Assembly: GCA_004551485.1 (NCBI GenBank)
Contig: SBLD01000003.1
Coordinates: forward strand, 372,001 to 436,000
Direction: 5' to 3'
DNA length: 64,000 bases
Source: Billgrantia azerbaijanica
GTDB lineage: Bacteria; Pseudomonadota; Gammaproteobacteria; Pseudomonadales; Halomonadaceae
The translations under genes and the position numbers were made by a program. The notes beneath the pieces were generated by a model. That model had not been told where the DNA came from, did no database searches, and was given only the letters and a program-made list of their open reading frames with translations. Positions 31,070-41,011 of this stretch are shown piece after piece. Positions within the stretch are counted from its first letter, which is position 1. Each line of letters opens with the position of its first letter.

Positions 31070-32899
31070 ATGAACAATACCCCACTCAGGGTGGCACCCC
31101 GACCGCGTCTGCTGCGGTTCGTGACCGACAACCTGCAGGTCAAGATCCTGCTGCTGGTCCTCATGCCGCTCATTCTCTCCTCCTCCTGCCTGCTGCTGCT
31201 CGAGGGCTATGAGCGCATCCAGACGAACCGGGAGCAGATCGCTCAGCAGCGCCAGCTGCTGCTCGAGTCGCGGCAACGCGGCGTGCGTGGCCACGTCGAG
31301 CTCGCCAAGTCGATGGTCGAGACGATCGCCGCCACGGTGCCCGACACCGAGACGGCGCAGCGGCGCGCCCTCGAACTGCTGGAGAGCCTGCGCTTCGAGG
31401 GCGACAACTACGTCTTCGTCTACCAGTCGGATGGCGTGATGCTGGTGCAGCCGGCGGCCCCCGACAAGGTGGGCACCAACATGCTCGATGCCACCGACGC
31501 CAACGGCAAGCACATGATCCGCGACATGGCGGAGCTTGCCGCGCAGGGCGGCGGCGTTTACCAGTATGAGTGGCCGCATCCCAATACCGGCGAGCCCGAG
31601 GCCAAGCACTCCTACGCCACGGCCGTCGAGCCCTGGGACTGGGTGATCGGTGCCGGGGTCTATGTCACCGATATCGACGCCGCCATGGCCGACATCGAGG
31701 CAGCGGCCACGAACAGGCTCGTTGCCTCCCTGGTGCGACTGTGGGGCGTGGGCACCGTGGCCAACCTGATCATCGCGGCCTTTGCCATGTGGCTGGCGCG
31801 CCGGACGGTCAAGCAGGTTCGCTATACCGCCACCACCATCAAGGAGATCGCCAGCGAGGTGGCGGCCGGCAAGGGCGACCTGACGCGCCGCCTGACGGTT
31901 CGCAGCCATGACGAGATCGGCAAGCTGGGCGAACAGTTCAACGCCTTCCTGTCACGCATGCAGTCGATGCTGCGCGACGTGCGGCACAGTGCCAATGCGG
32001 TCAACCGGGCGGCCAACGACATTGCCCAGGGCAGCGAGGAACTGGCGACGCGCACCGACCAGGCCGCGGCCAACCTGCAGCAGACCTCATCGGCCATGGA
32101 GGAGATCACCTCCACCGTGGAGAACAATGCCGAGCATACCGAGCACGCCGACCGGCTGGTGAAATCCACCGCCGACGTCGCCCAGCAGGGCCAGGTCGCC
32201 ATGCAGGGGGTCGAGAAGACGATGGACGACATCAGCCGCTCGTCATCGCAGATCGGCGATATCGTCTCGATGATCGACTCCATCGCCTTCCAGACCAACA
32301 TCCTGGCGCTCAACGCCTCGGTCGAGGCGGCGCGGGCTGGCGAGCACGGCCGCGGCTTCGCCGTGGTGGCCCAGGAGGTGCGCAAGCTGGCCCAGCGCTC
32401 GGCGGAGGCGGCCCGGGAGATCAAGGGGCTGATCGAGTCGTCGGCCAAGCTCTCCCAGGATGGCACGCAGATCGTGCAGCGGGCCGGCGAGACCATGCGC
32501 GAGATCTTCGAGAGCGTGGGGCAGGTCACCGCCGTCATCTCCGAGATCAGCGCCGGGTCGCGGGAGCAGAGCGTCGGCATCGGCGAGGTCAACACGGCCG
32601 TCAACCAGCTCGATACCATGACCCAGCAGAATGCCGCCATGGTCGAGCAGAGCTCCACCACGGCCGCCCAGATGCGCCGCCAGGCCGAGCAGCTCAGCGC
32701 GCTGATCGACAGCTTCGTGCTGGGCGACGAGGAGGGCCGTTCGGCATCCCGCGCCACACCGGCGTCCCTTGCTACACCGGGACTGCCTGCCCCCGCCCCC
32801 GCCAAGGTCGCGCCGCCGGTCGATCCCAAGCCGACGCCGCGGGCGCGCGAGCCGCAGCCGGCAGCGGCGGAAGGCGAGCCCGAGTGGGAAACGTTCTAG
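31070..32899 (+). CDS. Methyl-accepting chemotaxis protein with Cache domain (paralogue A)
   Basis: A 609-residue receptor with a membrane helix (about residues 26-45), a single-Cache periplasmic domain, a second helix near 225-245, HAMP, and a signalling domain with [20 protein letters not shown]. The Cache domain includes [40 protein letters not shown] and [14 protein letters not shown]. The last residues, EWETF, form the pentapeptide that docks CheR/CheB. Small carboxylates are common ligands for this Cache type; the actual one is unknown. It is closely similar to the next receptor over its whole length. Confidence 0.92.
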   Translation: MNNTPLRVAPRPRLLRFVTDNLQVKILLLVLMPLILSSSCLLLLEGYERIQTNREQIAQQRQLLLESRQRGVRGHVELAKSMVETIAATVPDTETAQRRALELLESLRFEGDNYVFVYQSDGVMLVQPAAPDKVGTNMLDATDANGKHMIRDMAELAAQGGGVYQYEWPHPNTGEPEAKHSYATAVEPWDWVIGAGVYVTDIDAAMADIEAAATNRLVASLVRLWGVGTVANLIIAAFAMWLARRTVKQVRYTATTIKEIASEVAAGKGDLTRRLTVRSHDEIGKLGEQFNAFLSRMQSMLRDVRHSANAVNRAANDIAQGSEELATRTDQAAANLQQTSSAMEEITSTVENNAEHTEHADRLVKSTADVAQQGQVAMQGVEKTMDDISRSSSQIGDIVSMIDSIAFQTNILALNASVEAARAGEHGRGFAVVAQEVRKLAQRSAEAAREIKGLIESSAKLSQDGTQIVQRAGETMREIFESVGQVTAVISEISAGSREQSVGIGEVNTAVNQLDTMTQQNAAMVEQSSTTAAQMRRQAEQLSALIDSFVLGDEEGRSASRATPASLATPGLPAPAPAKVAPPVDPKPTPRAREPQPAAAEGEPEWETF

Positions 32900-32907
32900 A
32901 ACGAGCT

Positions 32908-32935
32908 GGCCCGGTCGGTGGACGCCGACCGGGCC
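32908..32935 (+). terminator. Hairpin terminator after chemoreceptor paralogue A
   Basis: GGCCCGGTCGG pairs perfectly with CCGACCGGGCC across a 6-base loop, 9 bases past the stop. No T run follows. A closely related hairpin follows paralogue B. Confidence 0.65.
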
Positions 32936-33147
32936 ATGGTGACTGCACACCGCTCCGTCCCCCAAGGTAAGTGGTCGTCCTCAATGCCTACCGGTCAGTA
33001 AGCGAAAGACAATCAGCGGCGGAGGTTTTCTACGGCATTTGTGGGCTGGGCTCCGACCTGTCATATCGTCGTCAACGTAACCCACGACGATGAAAAAGAT
33101 AAAGGTCAGTCCATCATGCCTAGCATGCCTCAGAGGGAGTCTCAGCC
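32936..33147. other. Intergenic region between the two Cache chemoreceptors
   Basis: No gene seen. It is noticeably more AT-rich near 33000-33110, so an independent promoter for paralogue B is likely. The AGGGAGTCTCAGCC before the next start closely matches AGGGAGTCCCAACA before paralogue A. Confidence 0.4.
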
Positions 33148-34932
33148 GTGAAGGTCGTATCATCGAAGATGGTAACCGGCAACCTGCAGGTCAAGATCCT
33201 GCTGCTGGTTCTCGTGCCGCTCATTGTTTGCTTCTCTTGCCTGCTGTTGCTCGAGGGTTATGAGCGCATCCAGGCCAATCAGGCGCAGATAGACCAGCAG
33301 CGTGAGCTGTTGATTGAGTCGCGCCAGAACGGCATGCGTGGCCATGTCGAGCTTGCCAAGTCGATGGTTGAGCGCATTGCCGCCTCGGTGCCCAACACCG
33401 AAGAGGCGCAATGGCGCGCCCTTGAGCTGCTGGAGAGCCTGCGCTTCGAGGGTGGCAATTACATCTTCGCTTTTCGGTCGGATGGCGTGATGCTGGTGCA
33501 GCCGGCGGCCCCTGACAAGGTGGGCACCAACATGCTCGATGCCACCGATGTCAACGGCAAGCACATGATTCGCGACATGGCGGAGCTGGCCGCGCAGGGT
33601 GGTGGCTTCTATCAGTATGTCTGGCCGAATCCGAATACTGGCGAGCCCGAGGCCAAGCACTCCTATGCCACGGCCATCGAGTCCTGGGACTGGGTGATCG
33701 GTGCCGGGGTCTATGTCACCGATATCGACGCCGCCATGGCCGACATCGAGGCAGCGGCCACGGACAAGCTCATTGCCTCCCTGGTTCGGCTTGGAGGCAT
33801 GGGGACCGTGGCCAACCTGATCATCGCGGCCTTGGCCATGTGGCTGGCACGACGGACGGTCAAGCAGGTTCGCTATACCGCCACCACCATCAAGGAGATC
33901 GCCAGCGAGGTGGCGGCCGGCAAGGGCGATCTGACGCGCCGCCTGGCGGTCCGCAGCCATGACGAGATCGGCGAGCTGGGCGAGCAGTTCAACGCCTTCC
34001 TGTCGCGGATGCAGTCGATGCTGCGCGACGTGCAGCACAGTGCCAATGCGGTCAAGCTGGCGGCCAACGACATTGCCCAAGGCAGCGGGGAGCTGGCAGC
34101 CCGCACCGACCAGGCGGCGGCCAACCTGCAGCAGACGTCATCGGCGATGGAAGAGATCACTTCGACCGTGGAGAGCACCTCTGTTCAGGCGCAGCAGGCG
34201 GATCGGCTGGTGAAGTTGACCGCGGGGGTAGCCCAGCAGGGCCAGTCGGCCATGCAGGAGGTGGAAAAGAGTATGGACGACATCAGCCATTCGTCGGCGC
34301 AGATCGGCGATATCGTCTCAATGATCGACTCCATCGCCTTCCAGACCAATATCCTGGCTCTCAATGCGTCGGTCGAAGCGGCGCGGGCCGGCGAGCATGG
34401 TCGCGGCTTCGCCGTGGTGGCCCAGGAGGTGCGCAAACTGGCCCAGCGCTCGGCCGAATCCGCGCGTGACATCAAGGGGCTGATCGAGTCGTCGGCCAAG
34501 CTCTCCCAGGATGGCACGCAGATCGTGCAGCGGGCCGGCGAAACCATGCATGAGATCTTCGATAGCGTGGGTCAGGTCACCGCCGTCATCTCCAAGATCA
34601 GCGCCGGCTCGCGGGAGCAAAGTGCCGGTATCGGCGAGGTCAATACCGCTGTCAGTCAGCTCGACACCATGACCCAGCAGAATGCTGCCATGGTGGAGCA
34701 GAGCTCCGGCACGGCCGCTCAGATGCGCCAGCAAGCCGAGCAACTCAGCGCGCTGATCAGCAGCTTCGTGCTGGGCGACGAAAAGGTGGCGGCTGGCGGG
34801 CGTTCTCACGCGTCACGTGCCACCCCGGAGCTGCCGGCTCCCCATCGGGACGGGGACCCCAAGCCGGCTCCACGCTCACGCCAGACGCAGCCTGAACCGG
34901 CCGAGCGCGAGCCCGAGTGGGAGGCCTTCTAG
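33148..34932 (+). CDS. Methyl-accepting chemotaxis protein with Cache domain (paralogue B)
   Basis: A 594-residue paralogue of the preceding receptor with the same order: membrane helix, Cache domain ([34 protein letters not shown]), second helix, HAMP, signalling hairpin and C-terminal EWEAF tether. The GTG at 33148 is chosen because its ribosome site lines up with that of paralogue A; ATG at 33169 is the alternative. Differences cluster in the N-terminus, the Cache domain and the C-terminal linker. This suggests a tandem duplication followed by ligand divergence. Some codons are less GC-rich than in paralogue A. Confidence 0.9.
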   Translation: MKVVSSKMVTGNLQVKILLLVLVPLIVCFSCLLLLEGYERIQANQAQIDQQRELLIESRQNGMRGHVELAKSMVERIAASVPNTEEAQWRALELLESLRFEGGNYIFAFRSDGVMLVQPAAPDKVGTNMLDATDVNGKHMIRDMAELAAQGGGFYQYVWPNPNTGEPEAKHSYATAIESWDWVIGAGVYVTDIDAAMADIEAAATDKLIASLVRLGGMGTVANLIIAALAMWLARRTVKQVRYTATTIKEIASEVAAGKGDLTRRLAVRSHDEIGELGEQFNAFLSRMQSMLRDVQHSANAVKLAANDIAQGSGELAARTDQAAANLQQTSSAMEEITSTVESTSVQAQQADRLVKLTAGVAQQGQSAMQEVEKSMDDISHSSAQIGDIVSMIDSIAFQTNILALNASVEAARAGEHGRGFAVVAQEVRKLAQRSAESARDIKGLIESSAKLSQDGTQIVQRAGETMHEIFDSVGQVTAVISKISAGSREQSAGIGEVNTAVSQLDTMTQQNAAMVEQSSGTAAQMRQQAEQLSALISSFVLGDEKVAAGGRSHASRATPELPAPHRDGDPKPAPRSRQTQPEPAEREPEWEAF

Positions 34933-34944
34933 GCGACAAACGGT

Positions 34945-34966
34945 CCGGTCGGCGTCCGCCGACCGG
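34945..34966 (+). terminator. Hairpin terminator after chemoreceptor paralogue B
   Basis: CCGGTCGGC pairs with GCCGACCGG across a 4-base loop, 12 bases after the stop. It is related in sequence to the hairpin after paralogue A, so the duplication unit included the terminator. Confidence 0.6.
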
Positions 34967-34990
34967 GCCAGGATGATGGGGGACCGACCT

Positions 34991-35022
34991 GCCCGGCCCG
35001 GGACGCCCGTCCCGGGCCGGGC
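34991..35022. terminator. Strong bidirectional hairpin between converging operons
   Basis: GCCCGGCCCGGGAC pairs perfectly with GTCCCGGGCCGGGC across a 4-base loop. It lies just past the minus-strand livM stop and after the plus-strand chemoreceptor, and can serve both directions. Confidence 0.75.
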
Positions 35023-35027
35023 GCGTT

Positions 35028-36341
35028 TCAGCCGTGGTGGATGACCTTCTCCGGCAGCAGCCCCTTGGGCGCGAAGCGCAATACCAGGGTGATCAGCAGC
35101 CCGATCACGAAGACCCGTGCCTGCAGGGCGCGGCTGTCCAGGTTGCCGACGACCTCCCAGCCGAAGGCGCTCTCGCCGACGCTGACGGCCAGCTCCATCA
35201 GGAACAGCGCCAGCGGCTCGGACATGATCCAGATGATGTACACCGCCACGGCGCCGAAGATCGTGCCCAGGTTGTTGCCGGGGCCGCCGAGGATCACCAT
35301 CACCAGCACCAGGAAGGTGTGGTTCAGCGGCAGGTAGCCCTGGGGGTCGAACAGGCTGTTGAAGGTACCGAGCACGCCGCCGCCGATGCCCATCAGGATG
35401 CAGCCGAGCACGAAGATCTCCAGCCGCCGGCGGTTGATGTCCTTGCCCATGGCGGCCGCGGAGATCTCGTTGTCGCGAATGGCGCGGATCATGCGTCCCC
35501 AGGGGGCGTGGTAGGCGCGGTGCAGCAGGAAGAAGATGAGCGCGATCAGCACGGCGGTGAGCGACAGGTAGAGCGCGCGGGCCAGGGTGAAGCCGAGTTC
35601 CGCGGGGCCCGGCGTCGGCCAGGGGAGCGGCGAGACGGTGGCGGTGCCGCGGGTCAGCCAGTCGGAGTTCTTGAGGAAGGCCTTGATGATCTCGGCGATG
35701 CCCAGGGTGGCGATCGCCAGGTAGTCGCTGCGCAGCCCCAGACAGATCTTGCCGATGAAATAGCCGACGCCCCCGGCCAGCGCCCCGCCGACGATCCAGC
35801 CCAGCCAGGGCGGCAGGCCCAGGCCGCCGACGAAGTCGACGCGGGATTCGATCTGATCGGTGACACCGCGCAGGGTGCCGATCACCGCGATATAGAGCAC
35901 CACCGCGAGCGCCACGGCGATCAGCGTGCGCAGCCTGCGGGGCACGCCCAGGCGGTCGAGCCGGGTGGCGCCGAACACCACCAGCACGGCGGCGACCAGG
36001 TAGAGCAGGGCCAGGCCGAGTTCGCCGGGCAGCTCGCTGGCCCAGAAGGCCTCGTTGACCGGCACGCTGAAGGCCATGGCCGAGAAGCCGCCCAGGGCGA
36101 CGAAGCCCATCACCCCGGCGTTGAACTGGCCGGCATAGCCCCACTGGATGGTCAGCCCCAGGGCGAGGATGGCGTAGCAGGCGGCCTCGACCAGCATGCG
36201 CGTGCTGTAGGCGGTGCCCATGAGGGCGTAGACCCCCAGCACGGCCACCAGCAGGGCGGAGAACAGGGCCACTTCGCGGCGGGGGAAGTGGGCGGGGGCG
36301 GCGACGAGATCCGCTCGACGGTCGGAGTGTTGCGTGCTCAT
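35028..36341 (-). CDS. livM: Branched-chain amino acid ABC transporter permease LivM
   Basis: A 437-residue inner-membrane permease with about ten hydrophobic segments and the EAA-like cytoplasmic loop AWGRMIRAIRDNEISAAAMG-type sequence (GRMIRAIRDNEISAAAMGKD). It carries SDYLAIATLGIAEIIKAF, characteristic of LivM. The start at 36341 overlaps the livH stop (TGATG), so it is translationally coupled. It is the last gene of the minus-strand livG-livF-livH-livM order, ending at the strong hairpin at 34991. Confidence 0.93.
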   Translation of the reverse strand: MSTQHSDRRADLVAAPAHFPRREVALFSALLVAVLGVYALMGTAYSTRMLVEAACYAILALGLTIQWGYAGQFNAGVMGFVALGGFSAMAFSVPVNEAFWASELPGELGLALLYLVAAVLVVFGATRLDRLGVPRRLRTLIAVALAVVLYIAVIGTLRGVTDQIESRVDFVGGLGLPPWLGWIVGGALAGGVGYFIGKICLGLRSDYLAIATLGIAEIIKAFLKNSDWLTRGTATVSPLPWPTPGPAELGFTLARALYLSLTAVLIALIFFLLHRAYHAPWGRMIRAIRDNEISAAAMGKDINRRRLEIFVLGCILMGIGGGVLGTFNSLFDPQGYLPLNHTFLVLVMVILGGPGNNLGTIFGAVAVYIIWIMSEPLALFLMELAVSVGESAFGWEVVGNLDSRALQARVFVIGLLITLVLRFAPKGLLPEKVIHHG

Positions 36342-37345
36342 CAGATCACCTTCCCCTTGAAGATACCGGTGGGGCGCCACACCAGGATGGCCACCAGGAT
36401 GAAGAAGGGCACCACGATCTTGTACTCGGTGCCGACGAAGGCCAGGTTGCCCGCCTGGGCCAGCCACTCCGGCAGGCTGTCGCGGAACGGGCGCAGCAGC
36501 ACCGACCAGTTGAACACCGCCAGCGTCTCGGCGAAGCCCACCACGAAGCCGCCGGCGATGGCGCCGAAGGGGTGGCCTACGCCGCCGACGATGGCCGCGG
36601 CGAAGATCGGCAGCAGGATGAAGAAGCTCAGGTCGGGCTTGAAGGTGACGTCCAGCGACAGCAGGGTGCCGGCGATGGCCGCGAGCCCGCCGGCGATCAC
36701 CCAGGTCACCGCCACGATCAGGTTGGTGTTGATGCCGGAGGCCTGGGCCAGGTCGGGGTTGTCGGACATGGCGCGCATCGCCTTGCCCAGCCGCGAGCGG
36801 GACAGGAAGAGGTGCAGCCCCACCACCGCCGCAATGGTCAGCACGAAGAGGATGATCTGTGGTTCGGTGATCACGATGGGCGCGCGTACGCCCTCGAAGG
36901 GCAGGGCGAGGCGGAAGATCTCCTTGCGGTCGTCGATGTAGAGGCTCTGCCCGCCGGTACCGGCGAACAGGCGGATCAGCCCCTGCAGCATCAGCGTCAC
37001 GCCCAGCGAGGCGATGACCATGACGATGGGCTTGACCCCGTGGGCGCGCAGCGGCTTGTAGAAGGCGCGGTCGATGCCCACGGCGAGAGTCGCCGTGAGG
37101 AGCATCGCCAGCGGCAGCATGACCACGGCGGTGGGCAGGCCCACGGCACTGCCCGCGGAGGGGAACAGCAGGGTCAGCAGCAGCACCATGAAGGCGCCGA
37201 AGGTCATCATGTCGGCATGGGCGAAGTGGGCGAAGCGCATGATGCTGAACACCAGGGTCACGCCCACCGCGCCGATGGCGTAGATCGAGCCGGTCACGCT
37301 GCCGGCGATCACCACGTTGTTGATGAAGAAGACGAGTTCGTTCAC
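36341..37345 (-). CDS. livH: Branched-chain amino acid ABC transporter permease LivH
   Basis: A 334-residue permease with eight or more membrane segments. Family sequence includes GSIYAIGAVGVTLVFSIMRF and AHADMMTFGAF near the N-terminus, LGKAMRAMSDNPDLAQASGI as the ATPase-contact loop, and AAAIVGGVGHPFGAIAGGF. It pairs with LivM to form the channel energised by LivG and LivF. It is about 30 bases downstream of the livF stop. Confidence 0.94.
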   Translation of the reverse strand: MNELVFFINNVVIAGSVTGSIYAIGAVGVTLVFSIMRFAHFAHADMMTFGAFMVLLLTLLFPSAGSAVGLPTAVVMLPLAMLLTATLAVGIDRAFYKPLRAHGVKPIVMVIASLGVTLMLQGLIRLFAGTGGQSLYIDDRKEIFRLALPFEGVRAPIVITEPQIILFVLTIAAVVGLHLFLSRSRLGKAMRAMSDNPDLAQASGINTNLIVAVTWVIAGGLAAIAGTLLSLDVTFKPDLSFFILLPIFAAAIVGGVGHPFGAIAGGFVVGFAETLAVFNWSVLLRPFRDSLPEWLAQAGNLAFVGTEYKIVVPFFILVAILVWRPTGIFKGKVI

Positions 37346-37375
37346 GACGTTCTCTCCAGGATCCGGACTCCGGGC

Positions 37376-38080
37376 TCAGCCGCCCAGGAAACTCTTGGCG
37401 ACCTCGGGGTCGGCGAGCAGCGCCGCCCCGCTGTCGGTGAAGCGGTTCTGGCCGGCGGCCAGCACGAAGCCCTTGTCGGCGATGGCCAACGCCTGCTTGG
37501 CGTTCTGTTCGACCATCAGGATGCCCACGCCGGCGGCGTTGATCTGCTTCACCCGCTCGAAGATCTCGTTCATGTAGAGCGGCGAGAGGCCGGCGGTCGG
37601 CTCGTCGAGCAGCAGCAGCTCGGGCTCGGCCATCAGCGCCCGGCCCATGGCGACCATCTGGCGCTGGCCGCCGGAGAGCTCGCCGGCGGGCTGGTGGCGC
37701 TTGTCGTAGAGCGGTGGAAAGAAGTCGTAGATCTGCGCCAGCATGCGCCGGGTATTCTGCGGCTTGAGGAAGGCGCCCATCTCCAGGTTCTCCTTCACCG
37801 TCAGGCTCGGGAAGACGTTGTGCTCCTGGGGGATGAAGCCCATGCCCTTCTGCACCAGCTTGTTGGACGGCAGGTTGTGGATGGGGTCGCCGCGCAGCAG
37901 GATCTCGCCCTGGCTGACGGTGAGCAGGCCGAAGATGGCCTTTAGCATGGTGGACTTGCCGGCGCCGTTGGGGCCGACGATCACCCCGATCTCGTCGGCC
38001 TCGATGGCCATGTCCACCCCGTTGAGGATGTTCATGCCGCCGTAGCCGCCGTGCACGTCGCGTGCTTCGAGTAGTGGCAT
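37376..38080 (-). CDS. livF: Branched-chain amino acid ABC transporter ATPase LivF
   Basis: A 234-residue ABC ATPase with Walker A GPNGAGKST, signature LSGGQRQMV and Walker B LLLLDEPTAGLSP, and typical LivF start LLEARDVHGGYGGMNILNGV. It works with LivG on the cytoplasmic side of LivHM. The gene lies 85 bases after livG and ahead of livH on the same strand. Confidence 0.95.
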   Translation of the reverse strand: MPLLEARDVHGGYGGMNILNGVDMAIEADEIGVIVGPNGAGKSTMLKAIFGLLTVSQGEILLRGDPIHNLPSNKLVQKGMGFIPQEHNVFPSLTVKENLEMGAFLKPQNTRRMLAQIYDFFPPLYDKRHQPAGELSGGQRQMVAMGRALMAEPELLLLDEPTAGLSPLYMNEIFERVKQINAAGVGILMVEQNAKQALAIADKGFVLAAGQNRFTDSGAALLADPEVAKSFLGG

Positions 38081-38165
38081 TGTGGTGTTCCCGCGTAAGG
38101 GTCGTTCTTGTCGTGGGCCGACACCGTCGGGCGGCGCCGGCGCTCTTCAGGCGAGGTTGGAGCCC

Positions 38166-38936
38166 TCAGGCTACGTTGGAGCCAAAGTAGGCTTCGATCA
38201 CCTGAGGGTTGTTCTGGATCTCCTCGATGGTGCCTTCCACCATCACGCTGCCCTGGGCGAGCACGATCACCGGGTCACAGAGGCGGGCGATCATGTCCAT
38301 GTCGTGTTCGATGACCAGGAAGGTGTAGCCCATCTCTCGGTTCAGGCGCTCGATGTTGCTCACCAGGTCGCCGAGCAGGGTGCGGTTGACGCCGGCGGCG
38401 ATCTCGTCGAGCAGCACCACCCGGGCGTCGGTCATCATGGTGCGGCCGAGCTCGAGCAGCTTCTTCTGGCCGCCGGAGAGGTTGCCGGCCAGTTCGTTGC
38501 GCACGTGGTGCAAGCCGATGAAGTCGATCACCTCCAGCGCCCGCTGGCGCACCTCGCGCTCGCGCGAGCGGACCAGCGACGGCTTGAACCAGGTGCTGAA
38601 CAGGCCCTCGCCGGCCTGGTCCGGCGGCACCATCATCAGGTTCTCGAGCGCCGTCAGCTGGCTGAATTCGTGGGCGATCTGGAAGGTGCGCAGCAGGCCC
38701 TTGTGGAACAGTTCGTTGGCGGGATGGTTGGTGATGTCTTCGCCGTCGAGCAGCACCTGGCCGCTATCGAGCGGCAGGGCGCCGGCAATGATGTTGAACA
38801 GCGTCGACTTGCCGGCACCGTTGGGACCGATCAGGCCGGTGATGGAGCCCCGCTCCACCTGGATCGAACAGTCGTTGATGACCTTGAGGCCGCCGAAGGC
38901 CTTGTGGACGTGCCTGACATCGATGATGGCTGTCAT
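38166..38936 (-). CDS. livG: Branched-chain amino acid ABC transporter ATPase LivG
   Basis: A 256-residue ABC ATPase with Walker A GPNGAGKST, signature LSGGQKKLLE and Walker B ARVVLLDEIAAGVN. The C-terminal extension VIEHDMDMIARLCDPVIVL is typical of the LivG group. An AAGGGGG ribosome site precedes the start. It is the first gene of the minus-strand liv set and probably has its own promoter, since a strong hairpin separates it from the upstream symporter gene. Confidence 0.95.
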   Translation of the reverse strand: MTAIIDVRHVHKAFGGLKVINDCSIQVERGSITGLIGPNGAGKSTLFNIIAGALPLDSGQVLLDGEDITNHPANELFHKGLLRTFQIAHEFSQLTALENLMMVPPDQAGEGLFSTWFKPSLVRSREREVRQRALEVIDFIGLHHVRNELAGNLSGGQKKLLELGRTMMTDARVVLLDEIAAGVNRTLLGDLVSNIERLNREMGYTFLVIEHDMDMIARLCDPVIVLAQGSVMVEGTIEEIQNNPQVIEAYFGSNVA

Positions 38937-39011
38937 GTGGGGTGCACCCCCTTCTCTTTCCAGCGTGTTGTCGTATTGTTGTGCAGCACCGTCGCGGGGC
39001 CGCTTCTCGTT

Positions 39012-39038
39012 CCGGGCCGCCGCGCCGCGGCGGCCCGG
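39012..39038 (-). terminator. Hairpin after the NSS symporter gene
   Basis: CCGGGCCGCCG can pair with CGGCGGCCCGG across a short loop, 20 bases downstream of the minus-strand stop at 39058. No T run, so strength is uncertain. It separates the symporter gene from livG. Confidence 0.5.
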
Positions 39039-39057
39039 GCAGCGTCATCCTTGACGG

Positions 39058-40503
39058 TTACTGTTCCTGACTCTTGTCGACCAGGAAGGTGCGGCCGGCG
39101 GCAAAGGCACCAACGATCACCAGGGCGCCGATGGCCGGGACCAGGTAGCCTTCCACCTGCGGAATGCTGCGCAGGAAGACGAAGGCCACCGCGGCCGGCG
39201 CCACGAAGCGCACCAGGAAGCGCCAGGTGGCGAACCACCCCTCGTTGGTGCGCATCTCCTTCATCACCTCGGAGTGGGTCAGCGCCCAGCCGGCGAACAG
39301 GGCGATCAGCAGGCCACCGAGCGGCATGAAGATGTTGGTCAGCAGTTCGATGAAGTCGAAGGCGCTGCGTCCGAACAGGGCGTGGAAGATCGTGCCCTCG
39401 GCCCAGACGTTGAAGCTCACCACGGTGAGCAGGCCCAGCGCCCAGCTGGCCAGCACCATGGCGGTGACGGCCTGGGGACGGGTGAGGTCGAAGCGCTCGA
39501 CGAGGAAGGCCGCCACCGGCTCGATCAGCGAGATCGAGGAACTGATCGCCGCGCCCAGCACCAGGATGAAGAACACCCCGCCGAGCAGCGCGCCGAAGGG
39601 CATCTCGGCAAAGGCCAGCGGCAGGGTGACGAACATCAGCCCGGGGCCCTGGCCGGCGTCGAGCCCGGCGCCGAACACCAGCGAGAAGATCGCCAGGCCC
39701 GCGACCATGGCCACGGCGGTGTCGACGACGGCGATGGCGAAGGCGGTGCGGGTCAGCGATGCTTCGCCGGACATGTAGGCGCCGTAGGCCATGATGGCGC
39801 CCATGCCGAGGCTCAGGGTGAAGAACGACTGGCCCATGGCCTCGAGCCAGCCCTCGAGGCTCAGGTCGGCGATGTTGAAGGTGAACAGGAAGCTCGCCGC
39901 CGCGGCGAAGTCGCCGTTGGCGACGCCGTAGAAGAGGATCACCAGCAGGATCACGAACAGCGCCGGCATCATGATGCGCAGGCTGCTCTCGATGCCCTTG
40001 TGGATGCCCATGCCGACGATCAACCCCGAGGCGATGATGAACAGGGTGTGGTAGAGCGTGAGCAGCCCCGGCGAGGCGAGCAGCGCCTCGAAGCCGGCGC
40101 CGATGGTCTCGGCGTCGGCACCGGCCAGCGAGCCGGTGAGCATTTGCCAGGTGTAGTGGAGCGCCCAGCCGGCGATCACCGAGTAGAAGCTCAGTATCAG
40201 GAACGCCGAGGCGGCGCCCAGCCAGCCGATCACCTCCCAGTTGCGCGAGGTGCGGTGGGTCTTCGTCAGGTGGCGCATACCCATGATGGGGCTGCGGCGG
40301 CTGGCGCGACCGAGCATGGTCTCGGCGATGAGGATGGGAATGCCCACGGCGAAGATGGTCAGGGCGTAGATGAGGATGAAGGCGCCGCCGCCGTTTTCGC
40401 CGGCGAGGTAGGGAAAGCGCCACAGGTTGCCCAGGCCCACCGCCGAGCCGACGGCGGCCAGCAGGAAGGTGCCCTTGTGTGTCCAGACGTTGTGCGTGCT
40501 CAT
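39058..40503 (-). CDS. Sodium-dependent transporter, NSS (SNF) family
   Basis: A 481-residue, roughly 12-helix secondary transporter of the neurotransmitter:sodium symporter family, which couples amino acid or amine uptake to Na+. The N-terminal helix has the family sequence AAVGSAVGLGNLWRFPYLAG with the unwound Na+/substrate site. NGGGAFILIYALTIFAVGIP follows, and an SSSISLIEP segment marks helix 8. The substrate cannot be deduced. It lies upstream of the liv ATPase genes on the same strand but is separated by a hairpin; both fit amino acid uptake in a halophile. Confidence 0.9.
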   Translation of the reverse strand: MSTHNVWTHKGTFLLAAVGSAVGLGNLWRFPYLAGENGGGAFILIYALTIFAVGIPILIAETMLGRASRRSPIMGMRHLTKTHRTSRNWEVIGWLGAASAFLILSFYSVIAGWALHYTWQMLTGSLAGADAETIGAGFEALLASPGLLTLYHTLFIIASGLIVGMGIHKGIESSLRIMMPALFVILLVILFYGVANGDFAAAASFLFTFNIADLSLEGWLEAMGQSFFTLSLGMGAIMAYGAYMSGEASLTRTAFAIAVVDTAVAMVAGLAIFSLVFGAGLDAGQGPGLMFVTLPLAFAEMPFGALLGGVFFILVLGAAISSSISLIEPVAAFLVERFDLTRPQAVTAMVLASWALGLLTVVSFNVWAEGTIFHALFGRSAFDFIELLTNIFMPLGGLLIALFAGWALTHSEVMKEMRTNEGWFATWRFLVRFVAPAAVAFVFLRSIPQVEGYLVPAIGALVIVGAFAAGRTFLVDKSQEQ

Positions 40504-40652
40504 CGAGGGTCCAGCGGTTGGTAACGGCCTTGTGGGCCGGGAGTCGGCGTTTTTCGGGTAGAAAAGCGTAACTCTGCCAGAATCGGGTGTCTTTGCCAGC
40601 GGTCAAGCGTTGAAGGGGCCGTTGGGCCGCGCCAGGTGACGTGGGGCGCCGG

Positions 40653-40976
40653 TCATGACTCCGCGTCCGCCGCATCGCCGGCGGGAGGGGCGGGCTCGAA
40701 GGCGCGCCACTCGTCCGGCAGGCGCACCATGTCGCCCAGTTGGAGCTGGTCGATGCCCGACCGGCGCTCGCCGGTGTCCGGGTCGATCACCGCCACCACC
40801 TTGCCGATGCTGGTGCCGTCCACGTAGGCCTCGACGCGCATGCGCACCACCCGGCCGCGGTAGCGCGCCGAGAGGATACTGCCCGGTCGGGGCTCGGGGT
40901 AGCTGGCTGGGTCGTGTTCGTAGTAGTGCAAGACACTGGCGGCGCCGGGGGCGTCCCACTCGACATGGCGGTGCAT
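40653..40976 (-). CDS. Hypothetical protein (107 residues)
   Basis: A small soluble protein starting MHRHVEWDAPGAASVLHYYE, with a central beta-rich segment RYRGRVVRMRVEAYVDGTSI and an acidic, Ala-rich C-terminus. I do not recognise a family. An AAGGAGGAGAG ribosome site lies just upstream of the ATG at 40976 on the minus strand, which supports translation. It lies alone between the symporter gene and a MITE-like element. Confidence 0.6.
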   Translation of the reverse strand: MHRHVEWDAPGAASVLHYYEHDPASYPEPRPGSILSARYRGRVVRMRVEAYVDGTSIGKVVAVIDPDTGERRSGIDQLQLGDMVRLPDEWRAFEPAPPAGDAADAES

Positions 40977-41011
40977 GGTGCTCTCCTCCTTGCGTATGAC
41001 GGCTCAGCTAA

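Noticed and set aside
29348-31909. 853-residue minus-strand frame opposite the chemoreceptors
   Set aside because: It spans two real receptor genes on the other strand and has only biased composition, no domain.
35034-36941. 635-residue plus-strand frame opposite livM and livH
   Set aside because: Gln/Ala/Gly-rich and antisense to two clear permease genes.
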